DNA from: Streptomyces viridosporus
GTDB taxonomy: Bacteria; Actinomycetota; Actinomycetes; Streptomycetales; Streptomycetaceae
NCBI RefSeq assembly: GCF_002078235.1
Contig: NZ_MSGP01000430.1
Location: 1-37,809, forward strand
DNA: 37,809 nucleotides
Direction: 5' to 3'
The notes beneath the pieces are model-generated. The model was given only the letters and a program-made list of their open reading frames with translations. It was not told the DNA's origin and did not search any database. This document shows, piece by piece, positions 16,646 to 23,744 of the stretch. Position 1 is the stretch's first letter. Each line of letters opens with the position of its first letter. A program made the translations under genes and the position numbers.

Positions 16646-17638
16646 TCAGCGCAGGGTGCGGGCCACCTCGACGGCCCAGTAGGTGAGGATGTTCTGCGCA
16701 CCGGCCCGCTTGATGCCGGTCAGCGCCTCCAGGATCGCCCGGTCCCGGTCGATCCAGCCCTTCTCGGCGGCGGCCTCGATCATCGAGTACTCACCGGAGA
16801 TCTGGTACGCGGCCACCGGCACGTCCACCGCGTCCGCGACCCGCGCCAGGACGTCCAGGTAGGGGCCCGCCGGCTTCACCATCACCATGTCGGCGCCCTC
16901 CTCCAGGTCGAGCGCCAGCTCGCGCATCGACTCGCGGAGGTTCGCCGGGTCCTGCTGGTACGTCTTGCGGTCGCCCCGCAGCGAGGAGCCGACGGCCTCC
17001 CGGAACGGCCCGTAGAAGGCGGAGGCGTACTTGGCGGTGTAGGCGAGGATCGCGACGTCCTCCCGCCCGATCTGGTCGAGGGCGTCGCGGATGACGCCGA
17101 TCTGCCCGTCCATCATCCCGCTGGGGCCGACCACGTGGGCGCCCGCGTCGGCCTGCACCTGCGCCATCTCGGCGTACCGCTCGAGCGTCGCGTCGTTGTC
17201 GACCCGCCCCTGCTCGTCCAGCACCCCGCAGTGCCCGTGGTCCGTCGTCTCGTCGAGGCACAGGTCGGACATGACGAGCAGTTCGTCCCCGACCTCGGCC
17301 CGCACGTCCCTCAGGGCCACCTGGAGGATCCCGTCCGGGTCGGTCCCCGGCGTGCCCACGGCGTCCTTCTTCGACTCCTCCGGCACCCCGAACAGCATGA
17401 TCCCGGAGATCCCGGCCGCCACGGCCTCCGCCGCCGCCTTCTTCAGGCTGTCCCGCGTGTGCTGCACGACGCCCGGCATCGCCGCGATCGGCACCGGTTC
17501 GCTCACGCCCTCGCGCACGAAGGCCGGAAGGATGAAGTCGGCGGGGTGCAGCCGGGTCTCGGCGACCATCCGACGCATGGCGGGGGTGGTCCGCAGACGC
17601 CGCGGTCGCGTGCCGGGAAAGGATCCGTACGTCGTCAT
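16646..17638 (-). CDS. hemB: Delta-aminolevulinic acid dehydratase (porphobilinogen synthase)
   Basis: The 330-aa enzyme condenses two 5-aminolevulinate molecules to porphobilinogen, the step between HemA/HemL and HemC. Both active-site lysines are visible, in [14 protein letters not shown] (K of TAK) and [12 protein letters not shown] (Schiff-base K). The metal region is [16 protein letters not shown]: with Cys at only some of the zinc positions and Asp/His at others, this is the magnesium or mixed type. The ATG start follows AGGTGGT. It is on the same strand as rex-hemACD but lies about 10.8 kb downstream of hemD, separated by accessory genes, several of them on the opposite strand. It must therefore be transcribed from its own promoter. 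Confidence 0.97.
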   Translation of the reverse strand: MTTYGSFPGTRPRRLRTTPAMRRMVAETRLHPADFILPAFVREGVSEPVPIAAMPGVVQHTRDSLKKAAAEAVAAGISGIMLFGVPEESKKDAVGTPGTDPDGILQVALRDVRAEVGDELLVMSDLCLDETTDHGHCGVLDEQGRVDNDATLERYAEMAQVQADAGAHVVGPSGMMDGQIGVIRDALDQIGREDVAILAYTAKYASAFYGPFREAVGSSLRGDRKTYQQDPANLRESMRELALDLEEGADMVMVKPAGPYLDVLARVADAVDVPVAAYQISGEYSMIEAAAEKGWIDRDRAILEALTGIKRAGAQNILTYWAVEVARTLR

Positions 17639-17975
17639 ACCACCTACGCTACGCCCGCCGCTCCCGTGCCTTTACCGACGCGGAGTCGGCCCGGAGCGGG
17701 CCCCGGTCCCGCTCGGGATCCTTCGCGTCGCGCGCCCCGGCCGCGGACGCGGTCCGGCCAGGGGCACCGTTCGGCCGTACGGGTGACCCGTGCCCACGGC
17801 CCTGCCCCTGGTGCACAGCCGCTACGGCGAGCACCGCGGCCCTGGCAGCAGCTGCGCCGCCGGTATGCGCCGGTGCGGGCTTCTCCACGGGGAGAACCGT
17901 TTCCGACGCAATCGCCGGGTAATCGGACGGTGACGGGTCGGCACCGCAGCCGACCCGCCACGACTCGGGAGAGCC
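17639..17975. other. Intergenic region between hemB and the small membrane gene
   Basis: These 337 bases lie between divergent genes and should hold both promoters. A small stem (17935-17942 with 17949-17956) sits just before the small membrane protein gene. I see no convincing coding sequence; the open frames on the minus strand lack family features. Confidence 0.5.
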
Positions 17976-18194
17976 ATGGTCGACTCGAACTCTTTCACCG
18001 GCGCGGACAAAGTGAAGCGCAATCTGAAATTCACAGCGATCGCCACCGTCCCCGTCCTGGTCGTAGCGATCTTCCTTCTGAACCGGGGAATCAGCGAAGC
18101 ATGGATCCTCATCGCTCTCGCTGCCGCGGTGTGGACTCTCCTCTGGGTCCGTTTCGCGGGCGTGGGAACCCGAGGTCTTCCCGACCAGAAGTAG
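17976..18194 (+). CDS. Small two-helix membrane protein
   Basis: The 72-aa protein begins with a polar N-terminus (MVDSNSFTGADKVKRNLKF), then two hydrophobic segments (about 20-36 and 41-58), and ends with a short basic/polar tail. The ATG start follows CGGGAGAG. The less extreme codon bias and small size fit a Streptomyces accessory protein. No family or function is recognised. A strong hairpin immediately downstream ends its transcript. Confidence 0.65.
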   Translation: MVDSNSFTGADKVKRNLKFTAIATVPVLVVAIFLLNRGISEAWILIALAAAVWTLLWVRFAGVGTRGLPDQK

Positions 18195-18203
18195 CTTCCC
18201 CGC

Positions 18204-18244
18204 GCTTCGTCCGTAACGCGCGTACACCCCGTTACGGACGAAGC
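18204..18244. terminator. Hairpin after the small membrane protein gene
   Basis: Perfect 15-bp arms at 18204-18218 and 18230-18244 enclose an 11-base loop, 10 bp after the stop codon. The sequence after it is moderately T-rich (CTCGCTTTCG). Confidence 0.7.
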
Positions 18245-18301
18245 CTCGCTTTCGTCCTGTGGCCCGTTCCCACCGGACCGGCTCTCTCTGCTGGAGGAAT
18301 C

Positions 18302-18466
18302 ATCGTCTACGGTTTGCTCGCGGTATCACTGATCGCGATGGCTGTCGCCGCCGGCGCGATGACGACCAGTGACGCGGGATCGTCCCGTCACCGATCAGCA
18401 CGAAAAGCCGTGCTCACGATCGCGCCTTTCATCGTGCTCGGCATCGCAGTGGTTCTTCTGACGTAG
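18302..18466 (+). CDS. Candidate small membrane protein with a non-standard start codon
   Basis: A strong GGAGGA (18293-18298) precedes an open frame of about 54 codons that encodes two hydrophobic segments (VYGLLAVSLIAMAVAAGAM and AVLTIAPFIVLGIAVVLLT) around a basic loop, ending in TAG. No ATG, GTG or TTG lies at usable spacing; the positioned codons are ATC (18302) and GTC (18305). It may use ATC, or it may be a gene that lost its start codon. The protein-like hydrophobicity and ribosome binding site argue against chance. Confidence 0.4.
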   Translation: MVYGLLAVSLIAMAVAAGAMTTSDAGSSRHRSARKAVLTIAPFIVLGIAVVLLT

Positions 18467-18512
18467 CCGACGCAGAAGCCCGAAGCTCAGGCGGGCGGGT
18501 CGGACCGATTGC

Positions 18513-18568
18513 TATGATCTGCAGGTCGGCCTTCGGCGCCCCCACGGGAGCGTTCGGAGGCTTTTTTC
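18513..18568 (+). promoter_or_regulatory. Promoter -10 and terminator-like leader hairpin of the MFS gene
   Basis: TATGAT at 18513-18518 is a good -10 element, though no clear -35 is seen. The leader then forms a GC-rich hairpin (18529-18539 with 18550-18561) followed by six T residues (18562-18567), exactly the form of an intrinsic terminator. The ribosome binding site CGGAGG (18555-18560) is inside the 3' arm and the ATG follows the T run by one base. The hairpin could act by early termination, by hiding the ribosome binding site, or both. Confidence 0.6.
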
Positions 18569-19792
18569 ATGTCTTCCGACACTCCCTCACCCACCGCTCC
18601 CTCCCCCACCGGCTACCGCGCCCTGCTCCGCAACCGCGAGTTCGCCGGCCTGTACGCCGGCTTCACGCTGACGGTCGCCGCGAGCACCCTCTCGGGCTTC
18701 GCGCTCGGCACGCTGGTCGACCGCCGGACCGGGTCCCCGTTCCTGACGGCCGTGAGCATGTACGGCGCCACCTTCGCGACCGTGCTCGGCGCCCTGACGC
18801 TGATGTCCGTCGCGGACGGCGACCGCCCCCGCCGCACCCTGGTCACGCTCCAGTGCGTCTCCCTGGTGGGTGTCGCCGCACAGGCGGTCCCGGGGCTGCC
18901 GCTGGCCGCCCGGTTCGGCCTCCTGCTGGTGCTGGGTTTCTTCCAGTCCCTGGCGACCGGCACGCGGATGGGACTGCTCGCCGAGGTGGTGCCGGCCTCC
19001 GCGTACGTGCCGGCGCGCTCACTGATGAACATCACCGCGGGCGGCACCGCCGTCCTCGGCTTCGCGCTCGGCGCCGTACTGCTGCGGTACCTGAGTCCGC
19101 AGGGCCTCTTCGTCACGGCGGCGGTCCTGACCGCGGCCGGACTGGTCGTGGTGGCGACGACCGTCCGGGAACACTCGGTCCGACCGCCCCGCCGCCCCGG
19201 ACTGCGCGAGACCTGGACGGCGAACACCGCGCTCCTCTCCCGCTCCGGCCCCCGTGCGCTGCTGCTGAACCTGTGGGTCCCCAACGGTCTGATCGTCGGC
19301 TGCGAGGCCCTGTTCATCTCCTACGCCCCGGACCACGCCGGCGTCCTCCTGGCGGCCGGGTCGGCGGGCATGCTCCTCGGGGACCTGGCCGTCGGACGGC
19401 TGCTCACCGCCGAGTGGCGACGCCGCTGCGCGTTCGCCCTGCGCCTGCTGCTCGCCGCCCCCTACCTGCTGTTCGCCCTCCACCCTCCCCTGCCGGTGGC
19501 GACGGCCGCCGTGTTCGTCTCCGGTGCCGGGTTCGCCGCCACCCTGCCCCTACAGGAGCGGCTCCTGGCGCTGACGCCCGACGCGGTCCGCGGCCAGGTC
19601 CAGGGCGTCGAGTCCGCCGGGCGCATGACCTGGCAGGGCATCGGGGCCGCGCTCGCCGGCGGCATCGCCCAGTACCTCACCCCCGGCACGACGATCACCG
19701 TCCTGGCCGCGGTCTCCCTCACCCTCACGGTCCTCTCCCGGCCGTTCGTGGCCCGCACCCCTACCGTCCGCCTCGGGAAGACCGGCACCTGA
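18569..19792 (+). CDS. Major facilitator superfamily transporter
   Basis: The 407-aa protein has about 12 hydrophobic segments and the general look of an MFS exporter. It begins YRALLRNREFAGLYAGFTLTVAASTLSGFALGTLVDRRTGSPFLTAVSMY, a pattern frequent in actinobacterial MFS efflux pumps of the enterobactin-exporter or macrolide-efflux-like type. A cytoplasmic loop near residues 190-215 is basic. The C-terminal half has LPLQERLLALTPDAVRGQVQGVESAGRMTWQGIGAALAGG, the usual loop of such pumps. The substrate is unknown. Its leader carries a terminator-like hairpin over the ribosome binding site, which suggests induced expression. It is the only gene of its transcript. Confidence 0.9.
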   Translation: MSSDTPSPTAPSPTGYRALLRNREFAGLYAGFTLTVAASTLSGFALGTLVDRRTGSPFLTAVSMYGATFATVLGALTLMSVADGDRPRRTLVTLQCVSLVGVAAQAVPGLPLAARFGLLLVLGFFQSLATGTRMGLLAEVVPASAYVPARSLMNITAGGTAVLGFALGAVLLRYLSPQGLFVTAAVLTAAGLVVVATTVREHSVRPPRRPGLRETWTANTALLSRSGPRALLLNLWVPNGLIVGCEALFISYAPDHAGVLLAAGSAGMLLGDLAVGRLLTAEWRRRCAFALRLLLAAPYLLFALHPPLPVATAAVFVSGAGFAATLPLQERLLALTPDAVRGQVQGVESAGRMTWQGIGAALAGGIAQYLTPGTTITVLAAVSLTLTVLSRPFVARTPTVRLGKTGT

Positions 19793-19801
19793 CGCGGTAC
19801 G

Positions 19802-19833
19802 GGGGGATGTGCGGACAGGGGGATGTGCGGGCA
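19802..19833. repeat. Two 16-bp direct repeats in the MFS/winged-helix gap
   Basis: The sequence at 19802-19817 is repeated at 19818-19833 with one difference, filling most of the short gap between two converging stop codons. No terminator hairpin is seen in this gap. Confidence 0.7.
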
Positions 19834-19838
19834 AGGGC

Positions 19839-20963
19839 TCAGGCCGCGCATGCGTCGCCTTCTCCCGCCGCCGTCGGGCCGGTCCGGCAGTCGCGGCAGC
19901 GGCCCGGTTCCGGTGCGCGGAAGACCCGTTCGCAGCCGTCGCAGTCCTGGAAGGGGTGGCGGTGCGGCCGGTGGACCGTCCCGCCCGTGTGCGCCGCCGT
20001 GCCCGGCGAAGGCGCCGGGGCCGCGGGGAGGGGCGGGGGCAGCAGAGCGCGGAGGCGGTAGGCGATCACGCCCGCCGGGTGCTTCATGACGACGGGGAGG
20101 TCGGCGGTCAGCGTGCGGTGGACGGCGGCGGAGGTGGCCCCTCGTTCGAGCCAGTCGACGACGCTCGGGGCCAGTCTGTTCACGTCCCTCAGGGACAGGG
20201 TGAGGCGCTCGTCGGTACGGCGCAGTCCCGCGAGGAGGGTGACCGCCTCCTCGTGCCTCCGGTCGGGACGGACGGAGGCACGCGACGGGACCACGGGCGC
20301 GGGGGCGTCGGAGACGTCCACCGGCATGTCCGGAGCGACCGGGGCGACCGGAACGACCGGGGCTACCGAAGCGGACGGGGCGACCGGAACGACCGGGAGG
20401 ACCGGGGCGACCGGAAGGCCAGGAACCACCGGCTCACCGGGGGCTTGGTCGTCCTCCTGGAGCGTCTCCCGCGCGCCCGCGCCCGTGCCCGCAGCGGAGT
20501 CACGGGTCCGCGAGCGGGCGCGGTTCACCGCCGCTCGTCCGGCCGCCCGGACGGGGGCGGGCACGGATGACGCGGCCGCCCGGCCCGGCAACGGCGTGTG
20601 GTGGAGGTAGGTACGCGTCACCAGCCGCCCCGCCTCCGTGTGCTCACGGACCCGCTCCAGGTACCCGTGCGCCTCCAACTCCCGCAGTGCGAAGGCGATC
20701 CGGTCCCGCCCCTCGGGGAAGCGCTCCGCGAGGCTGCGGATGTCGACCGGGGTGCCCTCGGGCACCGACAGCATGTGGGTGGCCAGTCCGATCGCGGTCA
20801 GCGACAACTCGTGGTGCTGGGCGAGGTGGTTGCCCACCACCACGTACTGACCGGACTGGTACGTGCGTACGTGTGTGACACCGGAGGGGATGGCGGATCG
20901 TCGAACGCCCTGATTCGGGCGCGGGGCAGGGCTAGGCTTCGTCTCAGCCATGGGGAAGGTCAC
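19839..20963 (-). CDS. Winged helix-turn-helix protein with Pro/Val/Ala repeat linker
   Basis: The predicted 374-aa protein has an N-terminal winged helix (about 35-115): YVVVGNHLAQHHELSLTAIGLATHMLSV, then DIRSLAERFPEGRDRIAFALRELEAHGYLERVRE. This module is common in Streptomyces accessory genes and resembles replication-initiator-type winged helices. A low-complexity linker follows, with repeated VAPVVP-type units encoded by 9-bp tandem repeats near 20330-20420. The C-terminal half has a helical region and a CDGC...CRDC four-cysteine zinc-ribbon-like end. The GTG at 20961-20963 is preferred because GAGG lies five bases before it; ATG at 20949-20951 is the alternative. The function is probably DNA binding; the target is unknown. 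Confidence 0.72.
   Translation of the reverse strand: MTFPMAETKPSPAPRPNQGVRRSAIPSGVTHVRTYQSGQYVVVGNHLAQHHELSLTAIGLATHMLSVPEGTPVDIRSLAERFPEGRDRIAFALRELEAHGYLERVREHTEAGRLVTRTYLHHTPLPGRAAASSVPAPVRAAGRAAVNRARSRTRDSAAGTGAGARETLQEDDQAPGEPVVPGLPVAPVLPVVPVAPSASVAPVVPVAPVAPDMPVDVSDAPAPVVPSRASVRPDRRHEEAVTLLAGLRRTDERLTLSLRDVNRLAPSVVDWLERGATSAAVHRTLTADLPVVMKHPAGVIAYRLRALLPPPLPAAPAPSPGTAAHTGGTVHRPHRHPFQDCDGCERVFRAPEPGRCRDCRTGPTAAGEGDACAA
20330..20420. repeat. Degenerate 9-bp tandem repeats inside the winged-helix gene
   Basis: GGGGCGACC/GGAACGACC-type 9-mers recur about ten times in frame and encode the Val-Ala-Pro/Val-Val-Pro linker on the minus strand. Copy number is likely to vary between strains. Confidence 0.7.
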
Positions 20964-21288
20964 TTCTTCCTCGTTGGTCAGGCCCTCGCAGTGGGATGGC
21001 AGTCCCGGCGGGGGCCGATACATGCGTACAGGTTTGTGGGGAGGCCGAGTTGCTTCGGCCGCTCTCCTGCCGAGACTGCCCGCCCGCACCACCGCCGCGC
21101 CAGCCCGTTCGACGCGTTTCACCCGCTCGAGTGATCAACGCGAGGTTTGGTGAGGTTGGTTGGTTTTTACCCTTGGTTCTTAGGTCTTTTACCGCCCGCA
21201 GCCCCGGCCCGCGGACCGCCGCGTCCCGCACCTCCCGGCTCCGGTGCGCCGCCGTCCCGGGGTAAGGGTCAGGGCCCGAGGAGAACGG
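20964..21288. other. Intergenic region with unusually T-rich stretch
   Basis: These 325 bases lie upstream of the winged-helix gene and downstream of the SRPBCC gene. Positions 21140-21190 are strikingly T-rich for this genome. Read on the minus strand they contain repeated AACC units and two GGTAAAA motifs. It probably holds the promoter of the winged-helix gene; no gene is seen. Confidence 0.45.
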
Positions 21289-21675
21289 TCAGGGAGTGAG
21301 GAGCCGGCGCAGCGCCAGACGTGCCAGCGGGGCGTAGGCGGCCAGGACGGGCGCCGGCCCCTGCATGCCGAGCCGGGTCTCGGTCCCGTCCCGGTGGGGC
21401 CGGACCTCGTGCGTCAGACGCATCCGCAGCGGCCCGAGCCGCACCCGCCAGGCCCAGTTGCGCCGTTCCTCGTCCACGGACTCCACGAGGAACGCGGCGC
21501 GGACCCCGAGGAAGGAACGGATCGTCCCCCGCGCCCCGGGCCCGATGCGCTCGTCAGGCGTCTCCACCCGGACGATCTGCGGCGACCAGGCGGGCCACTG
21601 CCGGAAGGAGGTGTAGCGGAACCACACCGTGTCCGGATGCGCGCCCCCGACGGCCCGCAGGGTCAGCTCGGCCAT
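21289..21675 (-). CDS. SRPBCC / polyketide cyclase-like protein
   Basis: The predicted 128-aa protein shows the START-like SRPBCC pattern: an N-terminal beta strand then VWFRYTSFRQWPAWSPQIVRVE (the typical helix and W residues), then GPGARGTIRSFLGVRAAFLVESVDEERRNWAWRVRLGPLRMRLTHEVRP. These small hydrophobic-pocket proteins bind lipids or aromatic molecules; the particular ligand is not predictable. I chose the ATG at 21673-21675 at the natural domain start; an upstream in-frame ATG at 21751-21753 would add 26 residues without family character. It is divergent from the SUKH-like gene across 235 bp. Confidence 0.75.
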   Translation of the reverse strand: MAELTLRAVGGAHPDTVWFRYTSFRQWPAWSPQIVRVETPDERIGPGARGTIRSFLGVRAAFLVESVDEERRNWAWRVRLGPLRMRLTHEVRPHRDGTETRLGMQGPAPVLAAYAPLARLALRRLLTP

Positions 21676-21910
21676 GCCCCGCAACCACCCTCCGCTCGAC
21701 CGGTCGCCATCGCCCCGTACCCCCAGGGTCGCCGCACCCCGGCCCGCCCGCACGTCGAAGCGGGCCGCCTCGCGGCGAGTCCCGCACGAACCCTCGCCCC
21801 GGTCCGGGACCGGCGGAGCACAGAAGCAGTCAGAGGTCCGGCGCGAGCAGGGTGAGCCGCAGCGCCCGCCTCCGGGTCCCGTTGTCGGTGACGGCGGTTA
21901 CGGTGCCCGG

Positions 21911-22438
21911 GTGAACCAGACAGCCGCTGACGACCGCAGTTTCCCTCCCGCCCTCGCCGACGTGGCCCGCGTGGAGTTCGACTACGACGACGGCGAGGGG
22001 ATCGACTTCGAGCCCTACGCCGCCTTCGACTCCGCCGAGAAGACCACCGGCTGGCTCCGCCAGTGGACCGGAAACCCCGATCTCGACGGTGACGCCTACC
22101 TGCCGTTCGGCCAGGACGGCACCGGCGGCCTCGCGGCCGTCTGGTACGGACGGCCGGGCCGGCCCCTCGCCGAGCAGCCCGTGGTCTTCATGGGCTCGGA
22201 GGGTGAGTGCGGGGTGGTGGCCGGCAACCTGTCCGACTTCCTGTGGGTCCTGGCCGACGGCTACGGCCCCATGGAGGCCGTGCTGTACGAGGAGCGCGAG
22301 CCGCGCCCCGACGCGGCACTCACCGAACTCGCCGAACGCCACGCCACCACACCACGCCGCCCGGCCCGCGCCATCGTCGCGGAGGCCCGCGCCGAGTTCC
22401 CGGCCTTCGTCGAGGACATCGACGCGCTCTGCCGCTGA
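21911..22438 (+). CDS. SMI1/KNR4 (SUKH) family-like protein
   Basis: The predicted 175-aa protein starts at GTG 21911. The region LPFGQDGTGGLAAVWYGRPGRPLAEQPVVFMGSEGECGVVAGNLSDFLWVLADGYGP is characteristic of SUKH-like proteins, with the (F/I)GxDG then strand then hxxLxxFL helix. SUKH proteins include many immunity proteins that neutralise contact-dependent or polymorphic toxins, but also housekeeping members. No toxin gene with a secretion signal is beside it, so an immunity role is only a possibility. The ribosome binding site is weak. Confidence 0.7.
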   Translation: MNQTAADDRSFPPALADVARVEFDYDDGEGIDFEPYAAFDSAEKTTGWLRQWTGNPDLDGDAYLPFGQDGTGGLAAVWYGRPGRPLAEQPVVFMGSEGECGVVAGNLSDFLWVLADGYGPMEAVLYEEREPRPDAALTELAERHATTPRRPARAIVAEARAEFPAFVEDIDALCR

Positions 22439-22457
22439 GCCACCGCCGGTGGCGCGG

Positions 22458-22763
22458 TCACCGGCAGCGGCGGAGTTCCAGCTCGGCCCACACGGTCTTG
22501 ACCGGTACCGGGCCCTCGCGCACACCCCAGCGGTCGGCCAACTCCTCGACCAGCAACAGGCCGTAGCCGGACTCGGCGAGTTCCGAGGGGACGCTCCGGC
22601 ACACGGGCAGGCTCTCGCCCCGGGCGTCGGTCACCTCGATGCGGAGGGTGGCGGGCGCGGTGACGGCGAGACCGAGCCGGAAGCTCCGGCCGGTCACGCG
22701 CCCGTGCAGCACGGCGTTCGCGGCGAGTTCGGCGACGATCAGCCGGGCCGGGTCCAACGGCAC
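22458..22763 (-). CDS. HATPase (RsbW-like) ATP-binding protein, 5' truncated
   Basis: The frame encodes a GHKL ATPase of the anti-sigma/RsbW-like type abundant in Streptomyces. N box AELAANAVLHG, G1-like DARGE and G2 SGYGLLLVEELADRWGV are present. Recognisable homology extends further upstream in frame (to about 22820: RRGARLARLLAAEQLGAWGVPLDPARLIV), but no start codon lies there because this DNA is also the 3' end of the methyltransferase gene in another frame. The only usable start is GTG 22763, which would lack the N-terminal helix. It looks like a deletion has removed its true start. It may be a pseudogene or be translated by coupling from the methyltransferase. Confidence 0.6.
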   Translation of the reverse strand: MPLDPARLIVAELAANAVLHGRVTGRSFRLGLAVTAPATLRIEVTDARGESLPVCRSVPSELAESGYGLLLVEELADRWGVREGPVPVKTVWAELELRRCR

Positions 22764-23542
22764 TCCCCAGGCGCCCAGTTGTTCGGCGGCGAGCAGCCGG
22801 GCGAGACGGGCGCCCCGGCGGGTGTGAGCAGGACGCGGGCGTATCCGTGGAGCCGGCCCGAGAGCGTCAGCAGGATCTTGCCGCCCGGCCGGGTCTGGGC
22901 GACCAGGGCCGGGGGCACGGCACGGAAGGAGCAGGCCGCGACGATCCGGTCGAACGGCGCCTCGGGCCAGTACCCGTACAGCCCGTCCGCGACCGCGAGG
23001 GTCGGCGTGTGACCGCAGCCGTGCAGCGCGCTCGCGGCCCGCTCCAGCCGGCGCGCGTCCACCTCGACGCTCGTGACACCGGCCGACCCGAGGCGTCCAC
23101 AGGCGAGCGCGGTCGAGTAGCCCGTCCCTGTGCCGATCTCCAGCACCGTGTGCCCCTCCCGCACCTCGGCGTCGGCCCACATCCGCAACACGAGCGACGG
23201 CAGGGTGGAGGACGAGGTCGGGGCCCCTCCGTACCGCTCGGCCGGCTCCTCCCAGTCGGGCTCGTCGCCGTCGAACTGGGTGATGAGCGTGGTGTCGGAG
23301 TACGCGGCGGCCAGCCAGCGCCCGTGGTCGAGGTCGGCGGTGACGGGCTGCCACCGGGTCAGCCCCCGCCCGTCGCACTCGTCGGCGGGCAGGTAGAAAC
23401 CGGGCACGAACCGGTGCCGGGGCACCGCCTCCACCGCCGCCCGCCAGCCCGGATCGTCCAGGAACCCGCGTGCGGCGAGGTCTTCCGCCATCGCCCCGCG
23501 CAGCCGGGCGGCATCGGTTTCGAGGTCGATGGGCATCGCCAT
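22739..23542 (-). CDS. PCMT-like methyltransferase of the RiPP-associated type, C-terminally truncated
   Basis: The predicted 267-aa protein resembles protein-L-isoaspartate methyltransferases of the peptide-maturase group (graspetide- or FxLD-system type). It has WRAAVEAVPRHRFVPGFYLP near residue 33, then TLITQFDGDEPDW, GGAPTSSSTLPSLVLRM (104-121), the SAM motif VLEIGTGTGYSTAL (133-146), VEVDA, and AQTRPGGKILLTLSG (215-229). After about residue 242 the sequence stops resembling the family, because the frame runs into DNA encoding an HATPase. Family members are usually well over 350 aa. The ATG at 23540-23542 follows AGGAAGGG. No ATP-grasp ligase or precursor peptide is adjacent, so it is an orphan and perhaps a remnant. 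Confidence 0.82.
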   Translation of the reverse strand: MAMPIDLETDAARLRGAMAEDLAARGFLDDPGWRAAVEAVPRHRFVPGFYLPADECDGRGLTRWQPVTADLDHGRWLAAAYSDTTLITQFDGDEPDWEEPAERYGGAPTSSSTLPSLVLRMWADAEVREGHTVLEIGTGTGYSTALACGRLGSAGVTSVEVDARRLERAASALHGCGHTPTLAVADGLYGYWPEAPFDRIVAACSFRAVPPALVAQTRPGGKILLTLSGRLHGYARVLLTPAGAPVSPGCSPPNNWAPGECRWTRPG

Positions 23543-23575
23543 GAACCGCCCTTCCTGTGGTGTGGTGTTTTCCCG

Positions 23576-23618
23576 ATTCACATCACTCAGTGTGTTCACG
23601 CGTACGCACTGTGTGAAT
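23576..23618. promoter_or_regulatory. Repeated TTCAC/GTGAA sites between divergent genes
   Basis: ATTCAC (23576-23581) and GTGAAT (23613-23618) form an outer dyad; TTCAC (23595-23599) with GTGAA (23613-23617) forms an inner one. They lie just upstream of the methyltransferase gene and 127 bp before the XRE gene. They may be operators for the adjacent XRE regulator. Confidence 0.4.
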
Positions 23619-23744
23619 ACGGGCAGCTCGTACGGCCGGTGGCTGTACGCAAGGCGCCCGGTCCTGTCCGGCCTGCCCGGGGTGACCGGGTGCGGGCGGC
23701 CGGGGTTGGTCCGGGGAAGGGCGCGCGACGGGAGGACGGCGAGC

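Noticed and set aside
18514..20061. Plus-strand frame beginning at the ATG within TATGATC
   Set aside because: No ribosome binding site, and it overlaps the MFS gene in another frame; the ATG is more likely part of the -10 element.
23543..23744. RiPP precursor peptide beside the methyltransferase
   Set aside because: The gap contains repeats and promoters only; no short ORF with a ribosome binding site and core-like sequence was seen.
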